Positions 20,801 through 35,800 of a stretch of 64,000 nucleotides of DNA are shown in pieces. Position 1 is the first letter of the stretch. Each line of letters starts with the position of its first letter. The stretch is taken from contig VYZI01000285.1 of the NCBI GenBank assembly GCA_013397695.1, positions 957,851 to 1,021,850 of the forward strand. Direction: 5' to 3'. Under the pieces are notes generated by a model. It did no database searches. It saw nothing but the letters and a program-made list of their open reading frames with translations, and was not told the origin of the DNA. Both the position numbers and the translations under genes were made by a program. The stretch comes from Centropus unirufus. Lineage: Eukaryota > Chordata > Aves > Cuculiformes > Centropidae.

Positions 20801-23800
20801 CTAAAAAGCTGTAATTACACCGTGTGAGTAAGAGATGCACAAAGAAACAAAACAGTGTTGATAAGCACAGCCATCCTCTAGCTAGGATTTCAGGCTAAAG
20901 CATAGCAGGCCTCAAAGTCTTTCCTCTTCTAAGCCTAACGCGAAGGTCCCTCCTGGCAACCAGGTTCTCAGAGATCCATCAACAGGCAAAAGACAATAAC
21001 TGGGTATTTTCTTCCCCTCTTGTATTTCTTGCCCCACATCAACTACCGCATGTGTCTTGTACAACAAAGAGGGCTTTATGCAAAAACAAAAATCAACTTT
21101 AAAACCCAAACTCCGTTAAATCAAAGGATTTTAGAAAAGGAAATAAGATGCTGGGCTCTCAAAACACTCAGAGATCCTTAGTATAAATCATAAGGACCTG
21201 AGGTCTGTGAAATCGCAAGTTACTACAGCAAGAGAAAAAGCAAATGATTAGTAGTGATCAATTACAAGTTCACAGTAACAGCTTGTAAAGACAATGCCTA
21301 CCATTACAGTAAGAGAAGAAGTACAGTGATTAAGAACAAATCACCAACAGCCTAAACATCCTCGGGATCTGCAGTCGCTGGGGGGAGACCCCTTTTCCAC
21401 AGTGAGGATCCGGAGAAGGCAGTTGGAAGCCCATGCAGTCTGTGTCTACCCATTGGTGGGGTCTCCCCCGTTCTTGTCATGAAGGGCTCAGCCTTTGTAC
21501 CATTGAACAAACAGATTACAACATCACAAAAAGCGGATTCTGGCCCCAGTGCTCAATGCCCTCCCCACTGTGCCTAGAATGTGGCCAAGGTCCCAGCAGA
21601 GGAAAGGAGGAAGCAGCTGGATGTTCCTTATCTTTAAGCAAAGGGTCTGTAGAGACACAGCATTCCAGTCCTGCCCCCTCTCTTTCACACAGCACGATTC
21701 TGATAATGAAACACTTTCTCACACTCTTATGTATTAGGAATATCCCAGCCCAACTCAACTCAGAGCTTTGTGGGAAGTTACAGACTAAGCAGTGCACACC
21801 GCAATGGAATACAAATCATCCAGGGATCATGCGCATCATTTCGGGCCTATCGATCAGACCCTGTCACTTCAACATGCCCCTGTGTTAACACTCAGGTCAC
21901 TCCTGATGAGCAGATGCCGCTCCCCCTTCGGCTCTCGGAGATCTCCTGTTGCAGAAACCAGCAGCTGTTGATTGTGGAAATGGCAAACTTTTATCCCAGA
22001 AGGCAACTCCCTACAGCAGCACAGCGCTCTGCTCTCTTCCGCTGAGGCAGAAGGCACAGTCAGCCTTGGAGCCACCAGCACTACTGCACAGAAGCATGAT
22101 TTTTAACATGAGGAACCCAGTTCTTCCCCCTGGCATCCCTTTTCTAACAGAGAGAACCTCCAGGGTCTGCTCAAAAGCCCTGGACCTGCCAAAAGCTCCT
22201 TCACCCCTTTCCCTTCCAAGCGTCCTGGCCAGGCTTGTGAGGGGGCTGTGCAGGACCTGCAGGGCGGTCATGCAACCAGAACGCACATGCTGCAAGAGCT
22301 CCCAACCACTCCAAGATGCTTCAACACCTTCCACCAAAGTAGAGATTAAGGTCTTTCTGCTCTGGAAAAGCAAAGCTGCCAAGGAGGAAGCAGCCACTGC
22401 AGAGCAGCCACGTGCTCAGCTGCTCCGTGAGGAAACCAGCCCGGCTGGCGAGCCCCCAAGCCCAGTGAGATTTACTCATCGTGATCCACTCCAGCATCAT
22501 CAGAAACCCAAATATGAAACCATCCTTCAAAGGGAATCTAGGAGGTGAAGAAGGCTGGAGTAGCCAAGCCCATGACAACTATAATTATCCCTACACTAAA
22601 CAAGGAGCTCCTGGTGATAAAGCCTACAGCACCCTGGGCTGAGTGTGAATTCACATGTAAAAATAAAAGCCCGCTGTGAAGTCACCTGATGCTAAAGTAT
22701 CTCGAAGTTATCTTTAGAAGGTTGGTCTAATGTCATTGTTAGCTGCTCGAAAATAAATAAATAAGTGCTGAGACAGTAGTCCGGGAGCCTATTTAAAAAG
22801 CAGTGATCATAAATACGTGACTAATCCAGGGTACCTATAGGCTTTCACTTGTCAGCTTCCTGGCACGAAGCAGTGCAGCTAAAACTCAAGTCTTCCACAT
22901 CTAAGGAATGGGAGCCTGAATTGGCAGTGGCTGTAAAAGGCCTGGGATCTGGAAGCAGTGTTTTAGCCATTTAGAGGCTCGCGTGCAGTTATAGCCCATC
23001 TGTCCTCACACGGCTAAAGGAAACCCATCCGCTACCACACGCAAAGGGTTTTTTAAGCCAATTCAGGTCAAGGAATGCAACGGAAGTGGCGTTTCCACTT
23101 TGGCAAGAAGAGACAAGGTTGGCTTTTCTGCCATCCTGTATGTCAGATGGCCCTCAGCGATAACTGCATCATCAGAACAGCTCTACGTGAGGGCTCATCC
23201 TATTTCTGTCTCAGTGACCGTGACAGCGGGGCACCCCACCACTCCCTCAGCAGATGCGTCCTCCTGTTTTTAATATCTACGTCTGAACACCCCTAAAACG
23301 GGATCACGCTACTTTCCCTCCTGTACAGGTCCCCCTGTGTGCCAGGCTGGGATCATTTCTCCAAGGAAGCGGATTGCATAAAGGTTGACAGAAAAAGCAA
23401 AATCTAAACTTCTACTTTCACCGTCTTCCAAAACCCTGTGGAAGTGGGAAGAGGAGCCTCCAAGGACACTGTACAGAGAGCAGTGAGCACAGCAATGCCA
23501 GGAACCTCAAAAAACAAGGCACCTGGTGCAGTCTTCTTTATATAAAGCAGCATTCACTTAGAATCATAGAATCAAAGTGATTTGGATTGGAAGGGACCTT
23601 AAAGACCATCCAGTTCCACACCCCTGCCATGGGCAGGGACACCTCCCATCAGCCCAGGCTCCTCAAGGCCCCATCCAACCTGGCCTTGAACACTCCCAAG
23701 GAGGGGATCCACAGCTGCCCTGGGCCACCTGTGCCTCAGGGCCCTCATCCTGAAGAAGTTCTTCCTCATGCCTAATGTAAACCTTCCCCTCTCCAATCTG

Positions 23801-26800
23801 TAGCCATTCCCTCTTGTCCTATCACTGCACACCCTTGTAAATAGTCCTTCCCTAGCTTTCCTGTAGGCTCCCTTCAGGCACTGGAAAGCTATTGGAAGGT
23901 CTCCCCTGAGGCTTCTCTTCTCCAGCCCAACTCTCTCAGTCTGTTCTCACAGCAGCGGTGCTCCAGCCTCTGATCATCTTTGTAGTCTTCCTCTCAACCC
24001 ATTCCAACAGGCCCATATCCTTAATGATTGATGATGATCATCCTTGGTGATTCCTGAAAGCTGAGGTGGAATGTGGAAGGCTGGGCAGAACCAGAGCTGA
24101 GCTTGAACAGTGTTTACGGTATTGCTACAAAGGCTTCAGGGAGGGACAGCTACAGCTTCCCTAGGCAACCTGCGCGAGAGCCTCACCACCCTCATCACGT
24201 AGGATTTCTTCCTAATGTCTAGTCTAAATCTTCCCGCTTCCAAATTGAAGCCATTAGACCCAATTCTGACAAAGTAACACGCTGACTAACTTTAACCAAC
24301 GTTCATATCAAGTTTTTTTACAGCAAAATCCGTCATGGCCCTTAAGTTCTGACCTGTCAGTGAGGGCAGCAGGAATACTCACGATTTGTCTCTTCTGCAC
24401 ACCCGTCTCTGAGGGCTGGCTTGCCTTCGCCGAGGGGACAATGACTTTCCCCTGGATCTCTCTTTCATTGGGGAATGGGCACTTGAGGGCTTCAGAATCT
24501 GTGAGAAATGGGGGAGGGAAGGAAAAGGCGTTCAATAAAGGCAATGATTCACTGAAAATATAAATAAAGAGCCTCATACAGTAGCGGGGATGGCACACAA
24601 AGAGCTTTCAGTCCTTTGGGCCTTATTCAAACCCTGCCCAGGTTAAAAGGAAACCAAAGCTGTCATCATGTGATAACTGTTCAGGGCCCTCCTGCAAGGA
24701 GTTGATGTCACCAATTCAGTTCCCAGCTAAATACTGAAAAAAAAAAAGCTCCTCCACAGCTTTCTTCAGAGCTGGGAACAGCAAGGGATAAGAAAAACTG
24801 CTTTGAGCCTCAGCTGAAGGAAAAACACAGCCAAATCACCCTTTCCTGCACTCCTCTCCACAGAGGCAACCGTCTCCCAGGCTGGCAGTCGAACTCCCTA
24901 TGACAGGGGGGCTTTTCAGCACTAGGTCTCCAGTTTGCTTGCATTCCCCAGGCCCTCCAACCTCAGAAGTCCATCAGCACGACACTCACTCTCTGGGCTA
25001 TTTTTAAGACTTGATCCTCCCAAGTCACGTCCCTCCCAGTGGGAGCCCTCTCAATCAAGTGGTTCAAATTCCAGATTAAGTCAAGGGAAGAGTGAAACGC
25101 CGGGTGTTCAGCCTTCAAGCATTCATGACCATGGTCCTTGCCTTGAGCCACTGACAAGGACTGGATTCAATGTCACAGCTCACACACAGAGCTGGTCGCT
25201 CCATCGAAAACAAGTACCAAGTTCAGCAACTCATCCATCCATAACCCATATGGACTTCAACTAGAGCCTGCTTCAGCTGTTTGCTCTCTAGATGGTTTGA
25301 AAAGCACAAGAATAGAGAAGATCATAGAATCATTCGGTTGGGAAAGATCTTGGAGATCAACGTGTCCGACTGTAAAGATGAGAGGTCGCTTCGTTACATC
25401 TGTAACCAAGCCCATGTGCTTAAGGAGACAGTACGGCACAAGTTGGCCCACAAAACTCCTTGGCATGGCAGGACAGGTGGCAGCAGGACATAGGGGTTAT
25501 GATGCCTCTGGTGACTCTCACCTCAAGGTCAGGGCACGGGGGCAGGTGCCTCAGCCAAAAAGGCACGCGGCTGCTACGTAGGAGCCATTCCTCAGCAGCG
25601 CAGGGGACAGGAACGCAGAACAACTTGGACACGATGCCGCATGCCTTTCCATGAGAGCCAGCCCCATACTTAGCATCACACCTGCTCTGCTCCTGCTGCC
25701 AGCAGCCGGCTGGAAAGGCACCAGATACCCTTCCACCATGACCACAGCTCCTCACCGACATCAGTGCTGGAGGCACGGGCAAGCCAAGGGCAGCCAAACC
25801 CCTCTAGCCCCCTGGCAGCCTGCCCTAGCTCCCTGTCATTTCCCTCCAGGCTTTCCAGTTCAACCAGCCAGGAGGAAAGGACTGACCTGTCAGAGACTCC
25901 CAAGTCCCCCACCCAGGCACGCAGACTTACCTTCATCCTCATATCCCTGGCAAGCTTCTCCAGCTCCTTCCTGACTTCTGTGCGTGTCATTTTGGATACG
26001 TTGAGGACCAGCTGTTTCCACTCGATGGGCTGAAAGCTGTGTGGCTCGTGCGGGACGTATAACCCAATTTTCAGTTTTTTGACTGAATGCAAGTACTTTT
26101 TATAGGAGTCTTCAAATTCAAAGATGAGGTCGCTCAGAGTTCGGTAAGTTAAAGGTTTGTCCATCAGATCGGATCGTCTGCTCATGCCTAGCGAGCCATA
26201 CCGACCGTTGCAGTAAATCCCGAGCACCACATGATGGAAATAGTTCCCTGAGAAGTGGGTTTTAAAGCTGATGGGGAATCGTTCCACAGAGGGCTGCCCA
26301 TTTGTGAAGTATCTGGTGCGGGCTGTGTCAAGGCAACAACTGCACTGGGAAGGGAGCACGCACAATTACTCCTGTGGGACCACTTTAGCAGGGTTTTTTA
26401 ACTGCTAGGACAAGTGCTTTCTTGCAAGTAAAGCTTTATCCTCACTGTGCCTCAGAAACAGTCCATGCTGCCAAAGCCTATTTCACTGTGTCACAGTTTA
26501 GCCCCACCACGCAAAACTCAGCAGCTAAAACCATGCAGAGAGCCTCTAAAATCCCTTCCACCCCCACCCTGCAGGGAAAGGGGAGAGGGAAGGAAAACTT
26601 ATGGGTTGGAAATTAGAACTACAGCTTTAATGGGATGATAAAGATAACAATGAAAATAATTAGAAAGTAATAAAATAAAAAAAAATGTGAGATTGTGCCC
26701 CCACCACACCCCTTGATGATCATACGTCACCATAAACAGTGCAGAGCAGACATGAGGGAATGGGTCCAGAGCCAGGAGGGAGATGGACCCAGGAAATGGA

Positions 26801-29800
26801 TTCAGGAACACAAGAGGCCTGGAATCAGGCACAACCAGACAGACGAGGTCCTTGCTGGTTGTTGGCCATCACAGAAGAGAGCGAGACCCTCGTGCTCTCT
26901 CATGTTTATACCAAGTACGATGTATATGGGATGGAATCCTCTGTTAGTGACTTTAGGGTCACCTGCCCTATTCACCCCTCCTTGCAGGTGTGGCTCCTTT
27001 TCTTCCAGCTTGAGGATGGCCTTGGTTAAGTACAAACATTGGCCTCTGCATCCCAGCGCCCTGTGCGATCACTTCAGAGAAGAACCCTGTCCCAAAGACA
27101 TGCGGTTGGTTTTCAGAGAAATTAAGTCACTTGCAGCAACCCTAATTTACGTCAAACTACAGCACACTGCGTGGAGAATAAGATGCAATGGTTCAGTCAG
27201 AGAAGAACCTGGCTTAACCATGCGTGGAGGGAGGGAAAAAAACCCCACAAGAGTGTTTAATCCAGCACACCAGAAACCACCCTTCCCAGATCTGTGGGAA
27301 CCCCCTCTTTTGATACCAACATAAAACTCCCATGCCCCTACAAGGGAGTGGCTTTTCCCTGTTTCATGCTGATACAAATCAGATTATCACACCTCATTTT
27401 CCCACATCTTCAAACAGCAAAAAAAATAAAATAATCCGAGTTTATTACTCTGCTGGGTGACAGCCTGCCTTACCAGGCAGCCCTCAGCAGGGCTGCCACT
27501 CGTACAAGAGTGTTTTGCATGTTACCCTTGTAACACATTGCAGAGACGAACAAAGGGAAGCTCCCAGGCAGATAATCAATTAGGTAAGCAGTGACATGAT
27601 TAGGCACAATTGCTTTTAAAAAGCAAAACGTGTCTCCTGAGTCCCTGGCTGGGCATTTCGGACACATCGCTTGCTGAGGCCAAGGCCAAGCTCTGTCACA
27701 GTGTAGTAGGTGACCTCAAAAAGGAACTACATGTGGGTGCCAGGTCATCCCTTTGGAAGGCTGCTGGCCCGTGCCAGGGGGAGGAGAGCCTGAGACACAC
27801 TCACACCAGCGGGTTTGCGTCAGCATCTACGTTGCACATGGCTCCCTGCTGCTAATCCCTGGACAGCTGAAACCCACTCTGGCTCCACGTGCTGATGCCC
27901 TGGAACAGCAGGCATCCTTCGCCTCTGCAGCTGAGGCCTCCGCCCATGCCTGTGGAATGAAGGAGGGATGACCAGAAAAGGCTGCAGCAAGACGCTCCAG
28001 TCTGGCCTTGCTCCAGCCAGAGGCACCTGCTGTAACCTCAGAGCCAGCCCTGGGGGCAGACGCGGTCAAGGCATTTGGTCAGGGCAGCGCCACTACAAAG
28101 TTCACCATCCCCAGGGACAGTGCTGCCTAAAGAACAGAGGAGCGGGGTCCAGTCCATGCTGGAGCCGTAGGAATTGGCTCAAATCATGGTTCTGCTCTAG
28201 GGATGCCCAGCATCCCCTCCTCCCCCCGCCCATGCCCCAAAAGGTCTTCAACAACAGTGAAACAGGAGCCGCGGCACAGCTGACATGCCCTGGGATGCTC
28301 CTGCAGCCAGCCTTCCTTCCCTTCCCTGCCCACACAGCACAGCTGCCCAGCAGCTGGGGGGAAACAGAGCACAAAAAGCCTTTGTACCAATACCATAAAA
28401 ATACAACTCAGCCTCAGCTCTGGTTCTGCCCAGCCTGACATTCCCCCTCAACATTCTGGAATCCCCAACATAAGAAGGATATGGAATTGTTGGAATGGGT
28501 CCAGAGGAGGCTACAAAGATGATCAGAGGGCTGGAGCACCACTGCTATGAGGACAGGCTGAGAGAGTTGGGGTTGTTCAGCCTGGAGAAGACTCCAGGAA
28601 GACTTTACAGCAGCCTTCAAGTACTGAAGGAGGCATAAAAGAAAGCTGGGGAGAGACTTTTTACAAGGGCATGGAGTGATAGGATGAGGGGGAATGGCTA
28701 CAAATTGGAGAGGGGAAGACTTAGACTAGGCAGTAGGAAGAAATCCTTCACAATCAGCACGGCGAGGCACTGGCACAGGTTGCACAGGGAGGTTATGGAT
28801 GTCCCCTCCCCCTGGAAGTGTTCAAGGCCAGGTTGGATGGGGCCTTGAGCAGCCTGGACCAGTGGGAAGTGTTCCTGCCCATGGCATGGGTGTTGGAACT
28901 GGATGATCTTTAAGGTCCCTTCCAATCCAAACCATTCTATGACTCTCAACTCCCCGCGGTGCTGACTCCCCACCTACACCCTGCATTTCACCCCTCCCTA
29001 CAAGGATGCAGGAATAGCATCCAGCAGCATACACCTGTCTCTAAGGCATTTTCCCAAGGGAATATTTCACACATCTGATGTTTGTTGAATTTTGCACATT
29101 CAAATTTTCACCCTCCAGGTGAACGGAGGAACCCACAAGTAAGAGACTTGTGAACTGCCCAGAATCTGAGGTTGAGAGCAAGGAGTTAAACACCGCTGTA
29201 CAAAAAAAAAAAAAAAAAAAAGCAAGAAAAACACATTGACAAAAATATTTCAGAACAGCCACAGGGAAGCTTTTCTGTTCAATGTCAAATATATTTAACT
29301 GTGATCAGTTCCAAATGTCATCAGCTTTAGCAGTCTGGAGAAAACGTATTAAAGGGTATAGGAACGGACAACACTGTGGGTCCTGCTCCTGGTGCCCTTC
29401 AGTATCCGCACGACAGCCTGGACAGGCACGCAAAGCACAGCCCTCACCCAGCCAAGGGCACGCGTGCCCACCTCCACCTATCCGCTGCCCCACCAAGCAG
29501 CTGGCAAAGCTCACCCCAATATCAACGACATCAACAGGGAAGAGAAAGCGCCCTGTCACCTTTGGTGGCCTCGCTGGATTGCTGTTGCACTAGGACTAGC
29601 TTCTCCAAGGAAAATCCCACCCCAGCAGCAGAATTAAAGATTATAAATACACTGCAAGGTCCGGATGGGGCCCAGCACCATTATATCAACTGGAAAACTC
29701 AGCCCACAGTCACCTCATTTAAAAGGTCACCTTGCTCCAGGCCTTAAAAGGAGCATCCTGGGTACATCAAAGTCATGTTACAATAATTTGTGTCCTACAG

Positions 29801-32800
29801 AAAGGTTCTCGCAGAAGCCCATTGTATTTATTGTTCTGTGTAACTGAAAAAGCAGTGCCTTTTATTAACACCTATGAAGCTTTCAAACATCGCCACTATT
29901 TTTCCCCCTCATTATAAAAGGGTTTTCTCTCTGCTCTCCGAGTGCCTTTCTGTTAAGGCCACACAAAGCTTTGGTGCCACCTGCCACACATACACACTTC
30001 TGCCACGAGGGCTTGGAGAAGTTGCAGTTTAATCTCATTAAATACTGGGTAGGAGTAAAAGACTCTTTTGAGGATGGCAATGACCCACTATCAAATAACC
30101 CAGCAACAACTGCTGTGGAAATTAACCTTTAGGTACAGATTGCTTCTGCTGAGCGAGTGGTTAATGAGAGTCCCCACCCGAGATGAAATACACAGCAAAC
30201 AGGCTGGAAAGGCACATCAGATCTTCCCCTCCGTCCGCGCAGCATTATTATTTCTGTTCCTTTCTGCTCTGCCCAAGGAGAGCTGGATTGTGGCAAACAA
30301 AAGGCAGTGACACAGCAACACCGCAGCTGTAAGCACACTCCTGAGCTGGGACTGGGACTGCAGGATGGAGAGGCAGGGAGTAAATTACGTGCCACAATAC
30401 AGAAGCAGCACAGAGAGGGAGAGGGCAAGAGCAGCTGTAATGAAAACTCCATGGCCTCTCGATCTCAGGTCTTCATGTAAATCACAGCGGCAATAAAACC
30501 AGCACTGAGCAATGCCAGTTTCCTGGGAGATTAGTGTAATCTTCTGGCAGGCCACCCCTTGCCCCAATATCCCTCCTCTTCCCCAACATCCAGGAAATGC
30601 TTAAGGACAATGCACAAGAACAGCTCTATCAGGGTCTCGGAGGAATGGGTTGGTACAGCATGTTCCCATCCCTCACATTCCCAAACTCCACTCAACTCTC
30701 GGCTCTTCTGCAGCCTTATACTACTCCTTCAACTCCTCCTCCAATTTCTTGCACCCCACGGAGACATTAAAGCTCGCCTGCTGGGGCTGTATTAGGCAAC
30801 TGATGAATTCTACTCTCATGCCCCTCCTGGCTGATTCCAAAATTGAGAGGTTTGGGCCCAAGTAGTGAAAGAACTAGGCCCGAAGGATACAACATCCTTG
30901 GAAAGGTGACAGGCTACTGGGGTGAACCAGCATGGCTCTAGTAACAAGCAGGCTTTCCTGAGCACACCAGTGCTGCTGGCAGCCTGGAGGAAGGGCAGGA
31001 TCTCCCATACCTGCACATGTGGATCTGCAAGCCAGCACCAGCAAACCATCCTCTGAGCCATGGGTTGTGCTTCCCGCAGCCCCAGTGCCTTCACCAGCCA
31101 CTAGGCTGATGCACAACCATGCCAGGACACTTGGGAGACATCCAGATCCCAGAATCAAATACAAGCAAGGCTTGGGACACAAAAAGTGCACTCTGGCCCC
31201 AACCTGGACTTTCCTGGGCAGAGGAGCAAAAGAGAAGCAGCATCCTTTGCTCAGAAGAGGGAAGAATTCATAGGCCGAGTCAACTGCATGGTTATAAAAC
31301 TCTTGGACAGCAAATGCCTGGATGGATTTTCTTTAAACCCGAACGCCCACACCACAACTCAACCAATGCTTTTCTGTGATTTGTTGGTGAAGTCCAGTAT
31401 CAAAAGAAAAAAAAGTCCCATAAAGAAGTCCCAGCATCTTCCCACCCCAGTAGAAACCCCCCTGCTCAGGCGCCTCCACTGCAGACAACAGAGCTGATCT
31501 CAGCCAGGAGAAAGATTCAAAGCCCTTTTCGTGGTTTACTTGCCAGCAGCAACTTTTAGGGAAGAAATGGTCTCTCTTGCCTTTTTTTATTATTATTAAT
31601 ATATCAACAGAGCAGGATCTTTGTGCGTGCCAGCACTGCGGCTCCTGCCTGTGAATATTTCTGGAAACAGACCTTAGGAGCTGACAGCACCTACCAGACA
31701 ACACCTGGCTCTCCGAGGCTAAGTGAGCTTGGCTTAGTTGCCACCAGTGGCTTTCCCACCCGGAGGAAGGGCAGTTGAACACGAGGTGAGGGAACACCCA
31801 GCCTACCTGCATCTAAACCAGCTTCAACAGCAATTTAGCTTGAAGGGAAAAAGAACCACGGTGCCTTTGCCAAGCCAACAGGCAGCGGCTGTGCAAGGGG
31901 TACCTTTGCAGGCGAGTCAAGGGCTTCCCCTGCACCATCCCTGCAGCACCAACACGGCCCCAGAGACCCCCGAGGGGCAGGGGACACAGGGAGATCCTCC
32001 TCCGAAGAGCCCTAAATAAATAATATAAATAAAACCCAAACATAGGTCCATGCAGTGAGGCCTTGCAGAGACTCCAGCACTTTGAAACAAACCCAGGCGT
32101 GCTGAGGTTTCAGAGGTGCCAGCGTTATTTGTGCAGCCCAGCCCATCAGCGCTGATGTCCAAGCAGGTTGAAGCTCCCAGCTGTCCTAGTGACCAGACAA
32201 GTACTTCTTCTCCAGCTGCGGGAAGACACAGCATCACGTCTGACACCTTCTGGTGTCTCCACTACGTCTCCCTCTGCCTTGCAGGCCAAAGACGATAAAG
32301 GGAAAGCTGGATGAACCTGATACAGCGAAAATGAGTGCCCATTGCACCACCTGTGCTAATCAATGCTATTTGTTGGTTTGAAATTCTCCCTTATTTAACT
32401 CAAACAAGATGACATTGCAGTGCCACTCAGACAAGTGACATCACGTCTTTGAGCCTAGCAGGGGTGATTTCTGCTGAAGTCTGGTCAAGGTGAGCACAGA
32501 AAGCCACAGGGTGCCTGGTCTCCTCCTCTCGTGCTGCTCACAAGGGCCCGAGCAGGCACTGTGAGCCACAGCGGCGGGCTGTGCCACAGGACACAAGCGA
32601 GCCAGAGGGGATGACAGCAGGCTGAGAGGAGTGAGGAGGCAGCTTTATTTACGCTAGCAATGCCGACGCTGCTCACTCGGAGGGAAGAGGAGGAACAGGA
32701 GCAAAAGGAAACTCCTGCTTCAAAAGCATCAGAAAAGCTTCAGCAAACAAAGAAGAGCTGTTTTTCTGAGCAGCCAAGCAACTGCTCACAATGTCAGAGG

Positions 32801-35800
32801 GCGTCCAACCACCAGCAGTAAACACTTGAAGAAGTTTCCAACCATAGTCTGGAATCAGATGGCACTTCCCACAGGCTCCAGGAGCACTGAGATCTCAGGT
32901 TTGGGACTGCTTACTGCCAGGCACTGTTACTGAGCCCACAGCCAGATGTCATCTGCATGGAGATCCCATGTTTCCCCCAGCAGCCCCAGTGCCCATGAAG
33001 GAACAGCTCAAGTGGCTGGTTCCACCTTCCAAAGCGGGACTGCCAGGCTGGAATCACTCATTTTAAGGCACCTGCTCTCCAGTGCCCAGCTGCAGTCAGA
33101 GGTGATTATCTTAAAATTAGACTGTGACAATGGAAGAGATTAAAAGCTCTCTCCCAGCTCTTCCTGGCCACCAGAGTGCTTGTAGATATTGAGCAAGACC
33201 CTCCTCACCCATATTTCAGGTAGCGAGTGGGTTGAGCTGTGGCCAAGCTCGCAGGAGGCAAAGAGGGGCACTGCAGGGACATCAATATCCTGCAATGACT
33301 GCAGTAAGGAACTCTCCCCCATAAGGAAAACACTTGCCCCTAAGCCCAGGGATGTACCTGCAAGGCAGGAGAAGCAGGATGGGCTCACGTCTCCAGCAGC
33401 GATAAACATCATCCACTGATTAAATGCACAGAAGGCACAGTGCAGAAGCTATTAAATCACTTCCCCCCCCGAGGCGCTTCTGCTCTCCTCTTCTTTTTTG
33501 TTAATGATATTATTGGACAGCGGGAAGTTTAATACACTGCACGGGTCTGACTGTTACCTCGCATGAACTCGGAGAAGCAGACTGAAAGCAACAGGAGTGA
33601 GTTATGTCCACCCAACACAGACACGCTCTCTGAGACATCCTGAGGATGGATGCACCACGCTGCTTCCCTTCCCTCCCTCCCCCCCTAATATTTTGCTCTC
33701 TCTGTTAGAAGTGAATACAACACAGACAAAATTCCCCTGGCGCTTTTTAAATGGGCTGAACACACCATTACTCACCTGATTTACAACTGAACTGAGACGT
33801 TCCCCCCGGAGACAGCAGGAGGAACGTCTCTGGTTCGGCACTCTCACGTCAGGAGAGAGATCCGAGCCAGTCCAGGCAGCTACACAGAGAAGAAGAGCCA
33901 TGCCGATGGATACAAAATAATATTGGGAAGTCTGTAGGAGCTTTCAGTCTCCTCACAGCAGCTGCTCCCTTGGTGTGTGCAGACAGGGCAGCAGAGCATG
34001 TTAACTCATTGCCCTACAGAAACACGTCAGGAGCTCGTGCGAAGGCAATTATGCAAAACATAATTCTGCACCGAGAGGGATTACAGAAGCGTTTTAGAAG
34101 AAACCACATAATAAAAGGCAGTTGCACGAGCCAGCAAGCAGCTCAATTAAAATGACATCTTGCTAAGCTGATCTGGGCGAGTTGGCCTTTGAATGAAGGC
34201 TCACGCAGAGGGTCCGCTGCAGTGGGCTCTGCTCTTTTCGGTATCCAAGCAACACAGCAAAGCCCCCCAGCACACACATCACAAGCAGTGATTTGATATT
34301 TCCAGAGACAGAGGAGGGAACCAGCGGGCAGCACACACACAGAGGGATGCTCAGCTCAGGCATATGTGAAGACATTGGTTTGACGCTCAGGAGAAAGTAA
34401 GTGCATCTCTTATCCGACAACAGCCTGACCTCGGAAAGCAAGTCGCATCTGCTGGCCTCACCGGGCCTGCATCCTGAAGGCAATGCTAAAGATCAGCATC
34501 TCAGGGCTGAGAAAAATCAGCAAACCTCGCCATGTGCTGTTACAAAGGTGCCACCCAAAACCCCACAGCGTGGCAGTGTGAGGTTCTGCACAGACACAGG
34601 CTCCGCGCCGGCCACTTTCAAAGCCCACGTATTCAGACACCCATCCAAAACACAAGCTTAAAAGATTCATGCATTATAAAACCTAAAGCATCTGTTGCTG
34701 GACCACCACTCAGAAGTCACAGGATGACAGATCTGTCCCATACCCTCCACTGCCTAAGACTTCTCATGAGGGCATCTCAATTTAAAAAAAACAAAGTTTT
34801 CCACACCACCATTTTTATTTTTTTTTAAGAAGCATCTAGAGACAGAAAGATTGATTCAAATACTAAAAGTTCAAAGAAATTTCTCATGACACCAAATAGT
34901 ATAAAACAGAGCTTTTGACTGTTTTGCTTCCACCACTGCTCAGAAAAAAAACCAACCAAAAAACCCCAACAAAAGTCAGGTTTGAGGCAAGCAGGAAAAA
35001 CCCTCTTTCCAAATGAAAATAAAATGGTCAAAACTTTCAGATCAGCACCAATAATTTTAGGTTATCATGGTCAACTGGTACACAACTAATCACCTCCTGT
35101 TCATCTGGTTTTTGGAATAATCGGTTCCATGCTAGAAATACAGCGCTAGAAGACACACTGAGCAGCATCAACTCATGGGATTATTCTCCCATCCCTTTCA
35201 TCCCAAATAGTCTAGGAAACAACCCTGCCACAAAGGCAAGCCCAACAGACCCAATTATGTAATTTCTGGTTCTCGGAGAGTACCGTTTTGAGTTTCTCAC
35301 TAACATCAACTCCCAGGACCCCATCCCTCGAGCTGCCTGGAGTCCCTGCCAACATTTACAGGGGAAGCCCCATCAGTCATAGGCACCTTTCAGGCTCAGA
35401 AGTGAAACCCTCTCTCTGGCACCTGGGGGGCTGCGAGCAGCACTCAGCGCACACCACAGACCCCCCAGCACGGAGGGGCCATATTCAGCACCTGCTCTTG
35501 CACATCATTCCTAACAGTTGCTCAGCCCACATCCCCTTCCCACCCCACAGCAGCCAGGTCCTCTCATGAGCCCAGACCGAGCGCTACCTACCAGGCTCTG
35601 CCAAGATGCTTCTCCCACGAAAGGGGGCAGCAGCAGTAAGCAAAACACTGCAGAGAGATGCCAGAAGCTGGTTTGCTTTGGGGTTTATTTTGGGTTGGGT
35701 TTTTGTTTTGTTTTAAATCGGACTTGATTTAGGACGTAACCAGTACACAATTATTGCTGTAACCCCGCCTTGCTCTCCTCTAAGGTTTTAGGATGATGCT

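Noticed and set aside
22011..22548. Frames of 199 and 128 codons on opposite strands
   Set aside because: No domain, no splice context, inside VASH2 intron 6; they mirror each other as expected of a stop-poor stretch.
24308..24598. 96-codon minus-strand frame over VASH2 exon 6
   Set aside because: It is the wrong frame; the exon read from ATT at 24498 matches the vasohibin tail, and both splice sites keep phase.
26695..27324. 209-codon plus-strand open frame
   Set aside because: It lies mostly within the solo LTR, antisense to its orientation, and has no retroviral or cellular domain.
29040..29225. Retrocopy ending in the A20 tract
   Set aside because: The preceding 180 bp resemble no gene or SINE I know and no target duplication flanks it.
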